Source: Capniomyces stellatus (taxonomy: Eukaryota > Kickxellomycota > Harpellomycetes > Harpellales > Legeriomycetaceae). Taken from it: a DNA stretch of 64,000 bases. The stretch's first letter is position 1. Every line of letters starts with the position of its first letter. Below are positions 12,966 through 24,640 of the stretch, in pieces. The stretch covers positions 1,181,058 to 1,245,057 of the forward strand of contig LUVW01000001.1 of the NCBI GenBank assembly GCA_001661515.1. Direction: 5' to 3'. The translations under genes and the position numbers were made by a program. The notes under the pieces were generated by a model, which worked only from the letters and a program-made list of their open reading frames with translations, had not been told where the DNA came from and did not search any database.

Positions 12966-15037
12966 ATGACAGCGAAACTGCCACCAGATCTTTTAAATCT
13001 ATTTTCACCAAGACCGCCACTTCCCTTTGTTAAACCAACAGATCGCGGGACAGTCGAGCGTAAGGGACCGCAATTGGGGTGCTTGTCAAGCTTGGTGCAT
13101 TTGCTGAAGGAGGAAAACCCAGATGATCAGCCTAACACAGAGACACCTATCCAAAAAAAGGAACGCATTGTAAGTTAACTGGTTTCATACTGGTTTAGAT
13201 TCAATATGAATATTATTTTGTTTGATTTAGAAGTTAGACCGGGTAAACATCGAACGCAAATAGTTGCTAGATGCGATTGGTTTTGGGAATTTATTTGGTC
13301 TTAATTCTGCGTTATTCTTTGATAAACAAACCATACAAATTGATTTCAAGATGAAACGGGTTTATGCGTTTATTAACTTTTTTTTTACTGGAGTAGTTGC
13401 GACAGCGTCAGGAAAAAGCTTTGCTAAAAATCCAGAATGGATTAAAAGAATGTAAGTAAAGCCCCACTTTGCCTCAAATACGCAAACATAGCTAGACTAT
13501 GTTATTATTATTTTAGATATATATAGTACCAAGGGATCTATATGCCTGATATAATAAAGGAAAGCAAGTTAACAAACAATGTTGCTAAATACTGATGTGG
13601 ACAATAGGGCTGCCGGTTGCTAATCCCAAGGCAACAGAGGATCCATACAAGACATTGATTGTGGCTAGATTGGTAAGAGTAGTTTAATCTACTTTTTTTA
13701 TTTATTTATTTTTAAATTGGAGTTTCAGAATTCAAAATTCAAGTATATTCTAGATGGGAGATTTTGCGATATTACAAACTACGAATTTCCATGATCTTAA
13801 TTAGCAACCTTTGCAATTTGTTTCTTTATTTAAATTTTTTTTCAATTTGACTTATTCTCAATGTTATAGAGTTACGAGTCTACAGAGAAGGACATTAGAC
13901 GGGAGTTTGAGCGATATGGGCCGTTAAAATCCGTAAGTAGATGAGCCAATTGTTGTTTGTGCTATTTAATAGAAATACAAAGAGTAGATCGATGGTTGGA
14001 GGATTTGGCTTTTATTGAAGTAAGTATTTATAAATAAAACAAACAGGTCAAAATGGTAAAGAACATGGAGGGAGAATCGCGAGGCTATGCTTTTATTGAG
14101 TACGAGAATGAAAGAGACATGCGAACAGCATTCCATGAAGCAGATGGAGCAAAGATATCAGGGAGAAGAATAGTGGTAGATGTGGAAAGAGGGCGGACGG
14201 TTAAAGGGTGGAGACCGAGAAGACTGGGTAAGAATAATAATAGGTTTTTATTAAAAAAAACTAGAATGATTGAGAGAGTTGATTTATGGGTATTATTATT
14301 GTTTTTGTTGTCGTTTTTGTTGTTGTTTATGAGGTAACGATGATACTGGGGGGTGGTTTAAAAATATAAAATAAACACGTGAATGTTTAGGCGGAGGTCT
14401 TGGAGGTACGAGGTTGGGAAAGGCGTCGATTAACCATACATACTCAGGAAGATATGACGCAACACGAGTAGGCGGGGAGCAAGATTTGAAGGCGGAGAAT
14501 AGTAGCAATGTGGGGTATAAAAGCCGAGGAGGAGATTATAAGCGAGGACGTGACTGGGACGGAGGAAGCGAGGCTGGTCAAGGGATGGGTCGATCAACTA
14601 GAAGTCGAAATGATTATGACCAGAGGCCAGGAAGAGACCAGGACAGAGATAGAGACAGATACAAGGGAGGAGATCGAGGAGGAGATCGAGGAAGAGAAAG
14701 AGATAGGGGTAGAGAAGGAGATAGGGGTAGAGAAAGAGAAAGAGAAGGGGATAGGGGTAGAGATAATGGCAGGGATGCTGGTAGAGATGCTGGTAGAGAC
14801 AAGGAAAAGGACAAGGTAACCGAAAAGAGTCGCGATAGAGATGACCGAAATAGGGATTCTGAGCGGGATAGAGATCGAGACCGAGGTAGAGAAAGAGAAA
14901 GAGAAAGAGAGAGAGAAAGGGATAGAGATAGAGAAAGAGACAGAGATAGAGACAGAGACAGAAAGAGGGAAAGAAGTGATAAGGACTCTGGGTATAGGCC
15001 ACGTAGTCGGTCAAACCAGAGGGGATCAAGAAGATAA
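12966..15037 (+). CDS. SNP1: U1 snRNP 70-kDa protein (U1-70K)
   Basis: Seven exons are proposed: 12966-13169, 13231-13242 (a 12-nt microexon), 13397-13451, 13608-13672, 13870-13932, 14047-14227 and 14391-15037. They give 408 aa in one frame. The protein binds stem-loop I of U1 snRNA and acts in 5' splice-site recognition. It starts with the U1-70K signature [20 protein letters not shown], followed by a basic helix and [20 protein letters not shown]. The RRM has RNP2 LIVARL and RNP1 [10 protein letters not shown], and is followed by [20 protein letters not shown]. The tail from about residue 230 is a long RD/RE/RG repeat ending in [11 protein letters not shown], coded by purine-rich repeats (about 14636-14970). 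All introns are GT-AG. The microexon is optional, because skipping it keeps the frame. The identity is certain; the microexon is inference. Confidence 0.93.
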
Positions 15038-15536
15038 TCAGCACCAAGAACAGCATCAATGAATGGGATGTATTGTTTTTTTTTATTTGCACTTTAAGTT
15101 TACTTTTTTTCACTTTTCTTACTACTTTTCTTACTACTTTTATCCAATTATCTAATCATTTATTTATTTTTTATACTTATTAGTCAAGTAAAGTCAGATG
15201 TTTTGGCGTTTAAAATACTGTGGGAGTAAGTGGCACAATAAATACGTCGTTAATTCAAGAAAAAGTGATTGTGAGGTTGTTTGTTTGAGGGGTTATGTTA
15301 TATTTCTAGTTTTTATTCATTAAATCTATCAGGCTACACGTAGCCAAGTAAAAGTAGTATAAAGACATTATAATTACAAAATAAAACTAGATATATAAAA
15401 CGATGGTTGGGTAATTCGAGTGAACAAAAGCAATGTAAACACGAAATAACGCAAACCAAAAAGAAAGAAAAAAAGAAAGAGAAAGAAAAAAAAAAAAAAA
15501 GGAGGCATGCCGTGTATATATGGATAAATTGCGTAT
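15038..15536. other. Convergent 3' region of U1-70K and poly(A) polymerase
   Basis: Both flanking genes end here. The stretch is AT-rich, with AATAAA-like hexamers on both strands (for example around 15237-15243 on plus) and a purine homopolymer run at about 15463-15502. Nothing else is seen. Confidence 0.5.
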
Positions 15537-17901
15537 TTACTTTTGGTTGTTGGCACTAATGACACTTAGTTTTATTCCGCCTGATGGAGTAGCAGGAGAG
15601 ATTACGTTTAGCCTGGATCTTTGACCGAGCATTGACCTGGCAGAATGTTGTTGGTTTGCAGTAGAAATAGAATTGTTGTTACCGTTGTTTAGTGGTTTTG
15701 TTGTTGGCTGATGTTGGTGAATTTTGGGTATGTTAGTAGTAGGAGAGTTTGGAGTTTTGGGTTTATTGTTTGGTTGTATTTTGGAGGTGGGAGAGTGTGT
15801 AGGATTGTATATTATGCCAGACTCTGTTACAGCCTTGTAGCTGGTGTCGACACGAGGCCCGGCATTGGGGCCGGTAACGGTGGTGGGGGTTCCGTTTTGA
15901 GATGGTTGAACAGAGACTCTTGATTTCTTGCCAACGATTGTGGTGGGACTGGAGGCACCAAGAGGGGGATTATGGTCGGTGGACTTGGGGCGGTTAGCAG
16001 CAATATTTTTTACGCTTCTAACAGACTTTCCATTGCGAAGAACAGAAGAGGCGTCATCATCGTCATTATCGTTTTGGTCACTGTTGCTTATTATTCGTTT
16101 CTGAGTCTTTGTGGCAACAATAGGTCTTTCCTTTCCTTTAAAGACATAAATAGGCAATTCGACGTTCTTGAAAAACCTGATGTTGATGCTCATAGTTTCT
16201 GGGTTCCACAGCTCGACTTGCTTGATCATTGATAGGAACTCTTGAGAGGGCCAGGACAGATCTACTTTTCTGTTGCCAACAAAGTCGGAGGGCTTCTTGG
16301 CTATCAGCAGACCAATGAAAAATGAGCTTGTAAATATCAGCGTGCGGTTCTTGGCAGGGCCGTCGTTAGCAGGGTCGGCTGTGGAGGTTTCAGAGTCGGG
16401 ATGGCTGAGGCCTTCGGGGTTGGCGGTTTCAGGCAGGAGTGGCGGAACGTAGATGCTTTGTTCAGACATTTTCTCGGGGGGGAACAGGCCATGGCGAATC
16501 TGAGTACAGTTATGTTCACCTTTACACAAATAAGACTGCTCAAAACTTCCAACATAGGAGTGTGCAAGTACAATATGGTCAACATTCTCGAGTTTCATGA
16601 CCAGAAACCTGAGCTTTGACTCGAGCAGCCCATGGAGTTTCAGCTGAGAGTCAGGCGAGTCGCTTGAAACGACAACCTGCAAGTAGTGTTTGTAGCGGTA
16701 GAAAAAGTCGTGCTCGCTAAACAGTTCCTCCCACTCGGCCTGGTTGTTCGCCATTCTGTCCAGAATCTCAGCACCGCGTTTAAACTCGGCGGTCATTATT
16801 GTCAGTGTTGACTGCGACACATTGTGCGTTGCACACATCGACGGATACGCTGGTGTGATGATTGGCATTCGGTGCGATCGGTCCTGAATGTACAGCTTTG
16901 GGTTCCACACTTTTGCCCTCAGTGGCCCATCCTCTATCTGCTTCAGTAGCACCGGCTGTGGCCAATTCCACTGGTACATAATCCTAAAGAACCGCGATAT
17001 CACTGCTCCCCCAACTGCATTTGGGTACAGCTGGCACACCCTCGCCACCAGCATTGCCCACGCCACACCTCCCAGGAACCCCATCGAGTTTGAGTATATC
17101 CCCCTTCGCTTTGCCCACAGTTTTATACATCTCAACGCCTGTCTAAACGTCTGCACATTTGGCACCAGTCTTAGTATCTCGTCCGTCACTCTTGACCCGT
17201 TAATACTTCGCACACACTGCTCATCCAGATTCCGCAGCAAATTCGTGTTTAGCAACTCCAAATCCCCCGGAATCGTTGGCACCTGCAAACTCGCAAACGT
17301 CAAATCTATCGGAACCCCCCCAAACTCCATCTTTATCACCGGAACATACGCCTCTGGAACTGCTGTTAACTCCTTAACATCGCTCCGTAAATTCAACAAC
17401 TCTACCATTATTTCAAAAAAGTCCCCTCGCGTCACGTGTCCTGGAACCACACACAGTGTATCTATATCCGCCCCTGTTCCATGAACCCCTAACCTATATG
17501 ACCCGAATGTATATATTTTGCCCCGACAATCCTTCGCTGTCTTTTCTTGAATCCCGTGCTTAATCGACGCTCTATAAACAAACTCTTGTACCTCTTTATC
17601 CAGTTGCCCCAGCACTATCTCTCTACATTTATCACATACACACACCCCCCCAATACTTGTTAGTCTCCCTCTCCTTTCTTTTTCCTTTTCTTTTCCCTTC
17701 TCCTCTTTTTCTCTAGTTTATACAACTACAAACTTGCCTGTTTTTACTCGCTTTCTCATCTTCAAACTGCCCAGCATCTTCTAACGCTTTAATCATCTTT
17801 CTTGTACTCTCAATTTCTTCACTAGTCGCTTCTTTTAGTGATATCGGTGGCGTCACTCCATAGTATCCCCCTCTTTGTTGTCTATTACGCGTTTTATTCA
17901 T
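15537..17901 (-). CDS. PAP1: Nuclear poly(A) polymerase
   Basis: Two exons, 17901-17738 and 17622-15537, give 749 aa. The enzyme adds the poly(A) tail to cleaved pre-mRNA. The N-terminus carries the family block YYGVTPPISLKEATSEE. The nucleotidyltransferase core has FGSYRLGVHGTGADIDT (Gly95-Ser96, catalytic Asp107 and Asp109) and the third carboxylate in GGVPIDLTFA (Asp161). The central PAP domain follows (SNSMGFLGGVAWAMLVARVCQLYPNA), then the RNA-binding domain to about residue 480. The last 200 residues are Asn/Ser/Thr/Pro-rich and low-complexity. The best join gives KNR|EIVLGQLDKEV and needs a GC-AG intron (donor AG|GCAAGT at 17739-17732). The GT alternative, four bases downstream, would give KNRQIVLGQ. 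The length matches fungal Pap1 plus a tail. The identity is certain. Confidence 0.95.
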
Positions 17902-18185
17902 TAATTCTTACTTTTTAGCATCAGTTTTTTTTAATACTTTCTTTATTCTCCCTAACCCCCCCCCCACTGTTATAATACTTACGTTGAATTCTCCATTATT
18001 ATTTTTTATTCTTCCTTTAGTCCAGCAATTCTCTCTACGGTTTGCTCCTTCTGTCCGTTTTTTCTTTACTCTTTTACTTTTTACTTGTTTTCAATTGTTT
18101 TTACTTTTTGTTTTTTTTATGTTTGCTTTATCCTTCCTTATTTACTGCTTTTGTTTGTTTTTGTTTATTCCTAACGTTATTAAGG

Positions 18186-18217
<32 letters not shown>

Positions 18218-21200
18218 NNNTTTTTTTTTTTTTTTTTTTTTTTTTTTTTGGAAATGCCAGAGATTGCTTTGTTTTACGTCTGCTTCTGTTGATGTTTTGT
18301 TTCGATAATTATCCGTTTATTATCTGTTTCTATACTTTTACAAGTTTTGCTTTTTTTCAATGTTCTTTTCTTTTTTTTTCTTTTTCCTTTTTATCCTTTT
18401 TTTTCTTTTTGGCTATGGTAGCTGTTTTTGTTTTTAACTTGGTTTTAGTCTTTTTTTTTTGATCTCAACTATCCTAACGCTTCTATACTTCGTCCAGATA
18501 CTGTTGTTGTCCGATGTTTGTTTTTATTTCCTTGCTTTTAGACTCTATTGATAATAATGTTGTTTAAAACAAAAATATATAGTGTTATAAAGCAGTATGA
18601 CTTTGTTTTAATTTAGGGCGTGGTATGAATTATTGTCTATTTAATTTCTTTTTTAATAAAAGGCTACTAGCTTTACAAACTTGGTAAGAATAATAAATAT
18701 TGTATATAAATCTCAAAAGCTAAAACAAAGTTCAAACCCCAAACCCAAAAGTCACTTAAGTATATTTTGCTCGTTTTTAACTCCCTTTCACAACGTTTTT
18801 TTTTCTATATCAATTTTACCTTAATTTCCAAAGCGCTAATTGATTTTATTTTAAAATTGGTTTGCTTGCTTTTACTTTTTTTTAAATCGAAATTTAATAC
18901 AACTTTAATATTTGCATTGTTTTTTTATTTTTTTTGTTTTTTACTTTGTCAATTACGTTGGTTTTTCTTTATTTACTTTTTGTCTTTTTGCCTTTAATAA
19001 AAAAAAAATCCAAAATTTACAAGTTTTTTTTTCCATTTCAAGCTCGTCTTTTCTTTCTTTTCCTTATAAAAGGTTTTGTTGTTGGTTCTATAAAGCTCCA
19101 ACTTGTACCTTATACCAACAAATTCGCTCTGTCAATTCCGCTTTACCTTTATAATACTTTACTTTTTTTTTTCTCCGTAACTGAAATACTTTTTTGTTTT
19201 GCTATTTCAATTCAAGCAAAGATAAAAAGCTGAAAGTAAATGACAAAATTTTTTTAGTAAAAAAAAAAACTTTATTTGCAATTGATAAGTCAGGGTACTA
19301 CAATATTAAATGCAGCCAAAGAAAGTGGAGGAAAAGAGAGTGAAAATGGGAAAATGGAAAACAAAAAACAATTAAACATAACTCTAATTTTTTTTTTTCT
19401 TCACTACTTGTCAACCCAACTCCTCTAGCACCCTTTATTCAATCCCATACCATTTTCTTCCCTTTGGCTTTAATGCGAGTGTGGGGGGGGGGAGGGCATT
19501 TTACTTGTCATCCATATGGCTTGTTTGCCTTTTATTGCTGTTTCTTTACTTTGTGCCTAACCAACTATAAAAAAAAAGCCAAAGAAATCACATTTTCCTT
19601 CCAATCCATCTTTTACGCAAAATCTCGGGTTATTTTTTAAAGTAAACAATACCAATTTGGTATTACCGAACTAAACGTTCTTCTATCAAGTTAAAAGCAA
19701 ATGGCGTATCAATAATAATAAAAAGTCAATATCAATTATATTATTATTATCAACCAGTGTTGCTACTCTACCATGTCACCAATACACATTGTCTGTCTCG
19801 ATTAGTTTAAAGCAAAAAAAAAAAAAAAGAAAAAAAAAAGAGCAAGAGCTCCTTAGAGTAAATTACCCACTGCTCTTGATGATATATAAATTCCCAGCAT
19901 ATACTTGAAACAAAACAATCTTTACTTCTCTGCTTGCTCTTTGAAATATTGTGCGCCTATTGGGTCAGAATAGTGTGCGCGGATGATAGGCGTGATTCGT
20001 GCAATGTTGCTTGTCTATTAGCTTCTAATCACACCAATAAATAAAACACGCGTATATATTGTTCAAGTATCGGCAAAGGCACAAAGTATTGATTCTATCA
20101 GTTTTTGCGTATGAATATATACAATCCACAGCATAAAGAAAAATAACAACACATGAAGCCAATCTACTCTTTGAAATTCGTAGGGGTTTGTACCTAGTTC
20201 ATTCAGATGTTTGAACTATTTATAAATAGTCGAATAAAGTCAAACAAACTCACTGTAGATGTTTGATCATAGGAATGCCACCATTGATATTTCAAGATCA
20301 GATGTTTATTCATAGCTCTTTTCTTAATTCGTTTGCAGACGACTTTAATCTATATCAACAGTATATTCAGAGAAATAACATTGAGCGTAACCATATAATT
20401 TTATTAAAGTATCCTTCTTTGGCCTTTGTCACGTTCAAAAGGAAAGTAGAAAAAAAAAGTCCTACTAATAGTAACATGTTTACCAAATTCTATATCCTGA
20501 AAGTCAGCCTGTGACATTGATAGTAGTCGCAATCCTCCACTATGCATTCAAATATATTATTATTAGTCAATGTTACACCAAGGCTCGTTATTACGTGATC
20601 TATACACCTTATGTTTTCTTTTCAACATATATTATATCTATGTTTACACTGCGTTTATTTGTTTCAATGTACACACATATAGTAGATGAGATATTTGCAG
20701 ATTTTCCTGTACATTAAAAGGCCATTCACTATTCCTGCACAACTTCCCTTACTTTTATTAGCCAGTGCGCTAGTGGTACGGTATTATTTTATTGTTGTTG
20801 ATGATTTTGTTGTAATAGTGGTGGTGGTGTTGAACCACTAGTGTCATTACATACAGTTGATGATATGTCACCAGGAAGTCAATTGCTGTATTTGTCTTTT
20901 GTCATGAGGCGTGTGTACTTTTCTCGACTCCACTGAAAGTATTTGGGCAAACTAACCCAATGATTTGACAAGAGAGACTAATGCTCTTATATGGCTTTTG
21001 AAACTCTGACAAATCGTATAAAATTCTATAACTCGGTTATTCACCTATTCCTATTACACTACTCGGTAACTATTGGGATAGCTTAAGCAAACTGCTTATA
21101 ATTTTTTTTTTAATTTGACTAAGCCTATAATTAGGCCAATTAAAGAACGCGGAATGTGCTATTTTGGTTCAATAAGCCTCACATGATCTCAACGAGTAAA

Positions 21201-21955
21201 ATCGAATTCAACGTTACTATTAAACCAAATGGTGTTTCAAGTCAACTACCAAATTCAGTAAGCTTTTTGCCTTTTTTTCAATTTATTAGCTTTGGAAACA
21301 GGATTAAATGTTTGCAATTTACATTTCACTAGCTATTGTGATACAAAAATTGCAAAAAACACCAAAGCACTTTAATTAAGCCTGACCAATTTCTTAATTA
21401 AACTGGCTTAATTAGCAATTAAAAGCTTGCGCTATATTTTGAACATTAAATTATAACTACTAGCTTCCAAACAATTTATTTTACAGTTTAAAGCTAAAAG
21501 CTAAATTCAAGAGAAGAGTATACAGATTTAAATCACATTGGAATTAGAATTATACTGATACTGATACCGATACCAATACTGAGAAACAAATAACAAATAA
21601 CAAATAACAAAAAACAAAAACAAAAGCAAATAGCAAACCATACCTTGCTACGCATTAATGAAGCCCAGTTTTGGCACGGGTATACAGTATTAGCATTCAA
21701 TGAAATTATACCAAATTTGGGCAAATAAAAACCATATTTTTTCAGGCGGTAGAAACGAGGGTAGAAAGAAACGGGAGTAGAAAGAAACTAGAGTGGTAGA
21801 GAATACATTTAAAGAGGGGGGAGAAAAGAAAAGAAAAATATTTAAACCACATTTCCAAGGCATTCGCTCTTAAATTTTTAAAAAAAAGTCACCACTAAAC
21901 TAGTGACTGTGTAGCGTATAGTATCCGTTTGTATATATATATAACCGAAAATAGT
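17902..21955. other. Intergenic region with assembly gap; promoters of PAP1 and the DUF3712 gene
   Basis: This 4-kb region is very T-rich near PAP1. It contains a poly-C tract (about 17957-17966), a long T-run at 18190-18249 interrupted by NNN at 18218-18220, and short AT-rich frames of Phe/Leu composition that are homopolymer artefacts. Short repeats of the AACAAAT type lie at about 21582-21625. No tRNA, rRNA or protein gene can be supported. Confidence 0.5.
18190..18249. repeat. Poly-T tract with 3-base assembly gap
   Basis: A run of T on both sides of three Ns (18218-18220). The true length is unknown, and the gap is most likely a sequencing or assembly failure in the homopolymer. Confidence 0.9.
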
Positions 21956-24640
21956 ATGGCAGATATTAGTAAAGGTGTGGCCACAGGTTCGAAAGCAGAA
22001 TCTGTCCACGATAAACAAACTCGGGTAGGAGAGTTCAGTTCGGGAAACTCGACTATTAAAACAAATAAGCAGAATCAAATCAGTACAATAGAAGGACCTT
22101 TTGCCAGCGAAGAAACACCACTGTTAGCTTTGTCGAGTGTTAATATACGGGCAGCAAACAGTAGATACTCTGATAATATATATATACCAGAGGTGTCCAA
22201 CGAGTGTACGAACGTCAAGAAAAAGAAGAGGCAGGTTAAAAGAGTTATGTGTATTGTGATAGTGTTGGCAGTACTATTTTTCACATGGATATTTATAGTT
22301 CCGGTATTAGTGGGATTGATTGCGAGTGGGGTAAAGATCAAGGTAACAGATATAGACATAGGGAGTATAACAAACGAGGGTGTGGAGCTAAAAGTAAAGA
22401 TGGAGCTACCGGTGGAGTCCTTGATGGATATCAGAATTCAGTTTGAGTCAATAGACTTGTTTGTGCTGCCAGTAGATGCTGACTTGAGGTCTGGCAGTAG
22501 TTTACTAGGAACAAATGACCGCAGTGATCATATAGGAAAACTGGAACTAGACGCTATACACGTTACTCGAAACACCAAGGAAGTTGAAGCCAGGTGTGTT
22601 TTTAAGGTTCTAAATGAGGAGCTGGCAAGTTTGTTTATCAGTAAGAGTGTGGAAACTATGCTTTCAAAGGGCGAGTTTACAAAGATAAAGGTCAATGGTG
22701 TGTTTTCGGTGCAGATGTATGGAGCGATTGTGCGGAAAATACATGTTACGCAGATAGTTGAAGCGGAAATGAACAAGAAGTTTAGTGAGCCAAAGATGTA
22801 CGACATCAACGGGCCATATGAAAATGAAAGCGATTTATCGCTGAACTTTAATGCCTGTGCTTCGGTAAGCCATAACGTTGGTCAAACAAAGAAAATAGAG
22901 ATACCTTTGGCGCAAGCAGAAATGCTGTACAAGAACCAGAGTTTGGCAACAGCAGGAACCTACAACGGGTACCACGGCCATGGAACCAGCACGATTTGTG
23001 TATGGGCTAGAGTGGAGCCGATACGCAATGGGGCTCATCAGCAATTGTTAGGTGAGTTTTTGAACCAAGTGGCTAATAATGGAAGTGAGCATTTTGAGAT
23101 TAGAGGAAAGTCGCGATCGAGTAATAGCTCGCCGTATTTAAAGGGAAACGGCAGTGGTGTGTCAGGTACTCCACAATGGGTTAGTAACATCATAGACAGC
23201 TTAAGAATGAGAGTAAAAGCAGGCTTGTTGGCTGAGAATTTAGACAATCTGCCAAACAGCCTGCCAATTCCAAAGGTAAAACTGGACGCCGGGTATGCAA
23301 AGCTTGACGGCAAGGTGAAAGGAGGATTTGAACCCGAGGTTGGTGGTTTTGGCAGTGCGTTGGTAGAGATTCCACTTGGAAAGTTAGTAAACTCGACTTT
23401 CAAGGTCAAGCGGGCCTCAGGGTCGTTTAGTTTTATGGGAATAAACAACCCACTTGAGCCATCCTTACTTAAGCAGTCCGGTAGAAGCGAACAGCTTATG
23501 TTTGAAATAGCGAGAATACCTCATACCGAGATTCCGGTGGTTAGTTCCTGGAGGAACAACTCGCTGGAAGTTACTGCTGGAATCACAAGCATGAAAATAA
23601 AGTTTAATAGGGATGAAGAGACACTGAAAAGTGTTGAGAGGTGGTTTGAAAGGACAGCAAAGACCAAGCTGTTGGTGGGGCATCTAGTGGGGCAGGCAAG
23701 CGTTACAGTTCAGATTCTTGGAGGGATAGTGCAGGTCTATAGCATACCAGTAAACATGCCAGTTGTTCACAAGCTGGACCTCACACCAATGCCGAACACC
23801 GGCAATCAGCTAAAGTCTTTGGAGCCGCAGATAAAGAGAATAGAGATAATAGAGGCAACAGCGAATGCGATCAAAACAGAGATAGATGTTGAGGTTATCA
23901 ACAACTCGAGCTTTGGTGGATACCTCAGCGACCTTTTTGTAGATGTCGAGTTTGAGAAGCGTAAGATGATTACAGCGGGGGTTTTAAACACAACTGTCAA
24001 TTTGGGAGCATCAAATATAAATCTTAGCGTTGAGCTAAACAATGATCCAGATTCTGATATCCAAAGTAGATTTTTCTACATGCTAACTTCAGGAAACAAA
24101 ACAGAGGTCAACATAAAGGGGTTCTCGGGATGCTCAACTATTAAACCGGTGGAAATGGCCATGAAGCATGCTGACATACCATTGACCATTGATATTGGCG
24201 CATTTAACGAAACTTCTAAGGGTCGACCACTGTTGCCAAAAGTTGTTGATTCGGTGGTGCTGCACCTATTTTCTATGACTGTGCAATCCACAATCATAAG
24301 TCCAGTCTCAGGCGTGCCAGTGAGAATACTTTCAGTCAATGGCACATCGTACTACAACAACACCGTTATTGGAACTGCGTTTAAGGATTTTAGGAAATAC
24401 CGAAAGGATGGTAGTGTTGATCTTTCCGAAACAGTCATGTTAATGTATAATATCCCAGTAACAACGCCAAGGATTCCAATCAAACGAGGTAGTTCATGGG
24501 CTATTTGGAAAATGTTGGAGGAGTCAATGGGTGGCAGCGTACCAACAGAGAACGACGTTCACATCGAGTTGCTGATCGGAGACGCTTTACTAAAAGTCCA
24601 CACTCTTATCAAGGGTTTCCCTTTATCAATAGGCTTATAA
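21956..24640 (+). CDS. DUF3712 / LEA2-like vacuolar membrane protein (Tag1-like)
   Basis: This is a single-exon gene of 894 aa. The frame is open from a TTG at 21929, but the first ATG is at 21956, with A at -3 and G at +4, and I use it. A cytosolic N-tail of about 95 residues ends in a KKKKRQVKR stop-transfer cluster. One membrane segment follows (VMCIVIVLAVLFFTWIFIVP, about residues 98-117). The long remainder has beta-rich, LEA2-like repeats (VKIKVTDIDIGSITNEGVEL; VDVEVINNSSFGGYLSDL) and several N-glycosylation sequons. The topology is type II. Yeast Tag1 (YLR173W) is a vacuolar protein of this family that acts in ending autophagy. The N-tail holds an acidic dileucine signal, EETPLL (about residues 52-57), which fits AP-3 sorting to the vacuole. 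The architecture is clear; a Tag1-like function is inference. Confidence 0.75.
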   Translation: MADISKGVATGSKAESVHDKQTRVGEFSSGNSTIKTNKQNQISTIEGPFASEETPLLALSSVNIRAANSRYSDNIYIPEVSNECTNVKKKKRQVKRVMCIVIVLAVLFFTWIFIVPVLVGLIASGVKIKVTDIDIGSITNEGVELKVKMELPVESLMDIRIQFESIDLFVLPVDADLRSGSSLLGTNDRSDHIGKLELDAIHVTRNTKEVEARCVFKVLNEELASLFISKSVETMLSKGEFTKIKVNGVFSVQMYGAIVRKIHVTQIVEAEMNKKFSEPKMYDINGPYENESDLSLNFNACASVSHNVGQTKKIEIPLAQAEMLYKNQSLATAGTYNGYHGHGTSTICVWARVEPIRNGAHQQLLGEFLNQVANNGSEHFEIRGKSRSSNSSPYLKGNGSGVSGTPQWVSNIIDSLRMRVKAGLLAENLDNLPNSLPIPKVKLDAGYAKLDGKVKGGFEPEVGGFGSALVEIPLGKLVNSTFKVKRASGSFSFMGINNPLEPSLLKQSGRSEQLMFEIARIPHTEIPVVSSWRNNSLEVTAGITSMKIKFNRDEETLKSVERWFERTAKTKLLVGHLVGQASVTVQILGGIVQVYSIPVNMPVVHKLDLTPMPNTGNQLKSLEPQIKRIEIIEATANAIKTEIDVEVINNSSFGGYLSDLFVDVEFEKRKMITAGVLNTTVNLGASNINLSVELNNDPDSDIQSRFFYMLTSGNKTEVNIKGFSGCSTIKPVEMAMKHADIPLTIDIGAFNETSKGRPLLPKVVDSVVLHLFSMTVQSTIISPVSGVPVRILSVNGTSYYNNTVIGTAFKDFRKYRKDGSVDLSETVMLMYNIPVTTPRIPIKRGSSWAIWKMLEESMGGSVPTENDVHIELLIGDALLKVHTLIKGFPLSIGL

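Noticed and set aside
14508..15113. Alternative frames over the U1-70K tail
   Set aside because: They arise from the RD/RE repeat codons read in other frames or on the other strand.
16888..17484. 198-codon plus-strand frame opposite PAP1
   Set aside because: Antisense shadow of the strongly conserved PAP coding region.
17984..18308. Phe-rich frames across the poly-T tract
   Set aside because: Products of homopolymer T and the assembly gap.
21929..21955. Nine-residue N-terminal extension of the Tag1-like protein
   Set aside because: It begins with TTG; the first ATG, in good context, is at 21956.
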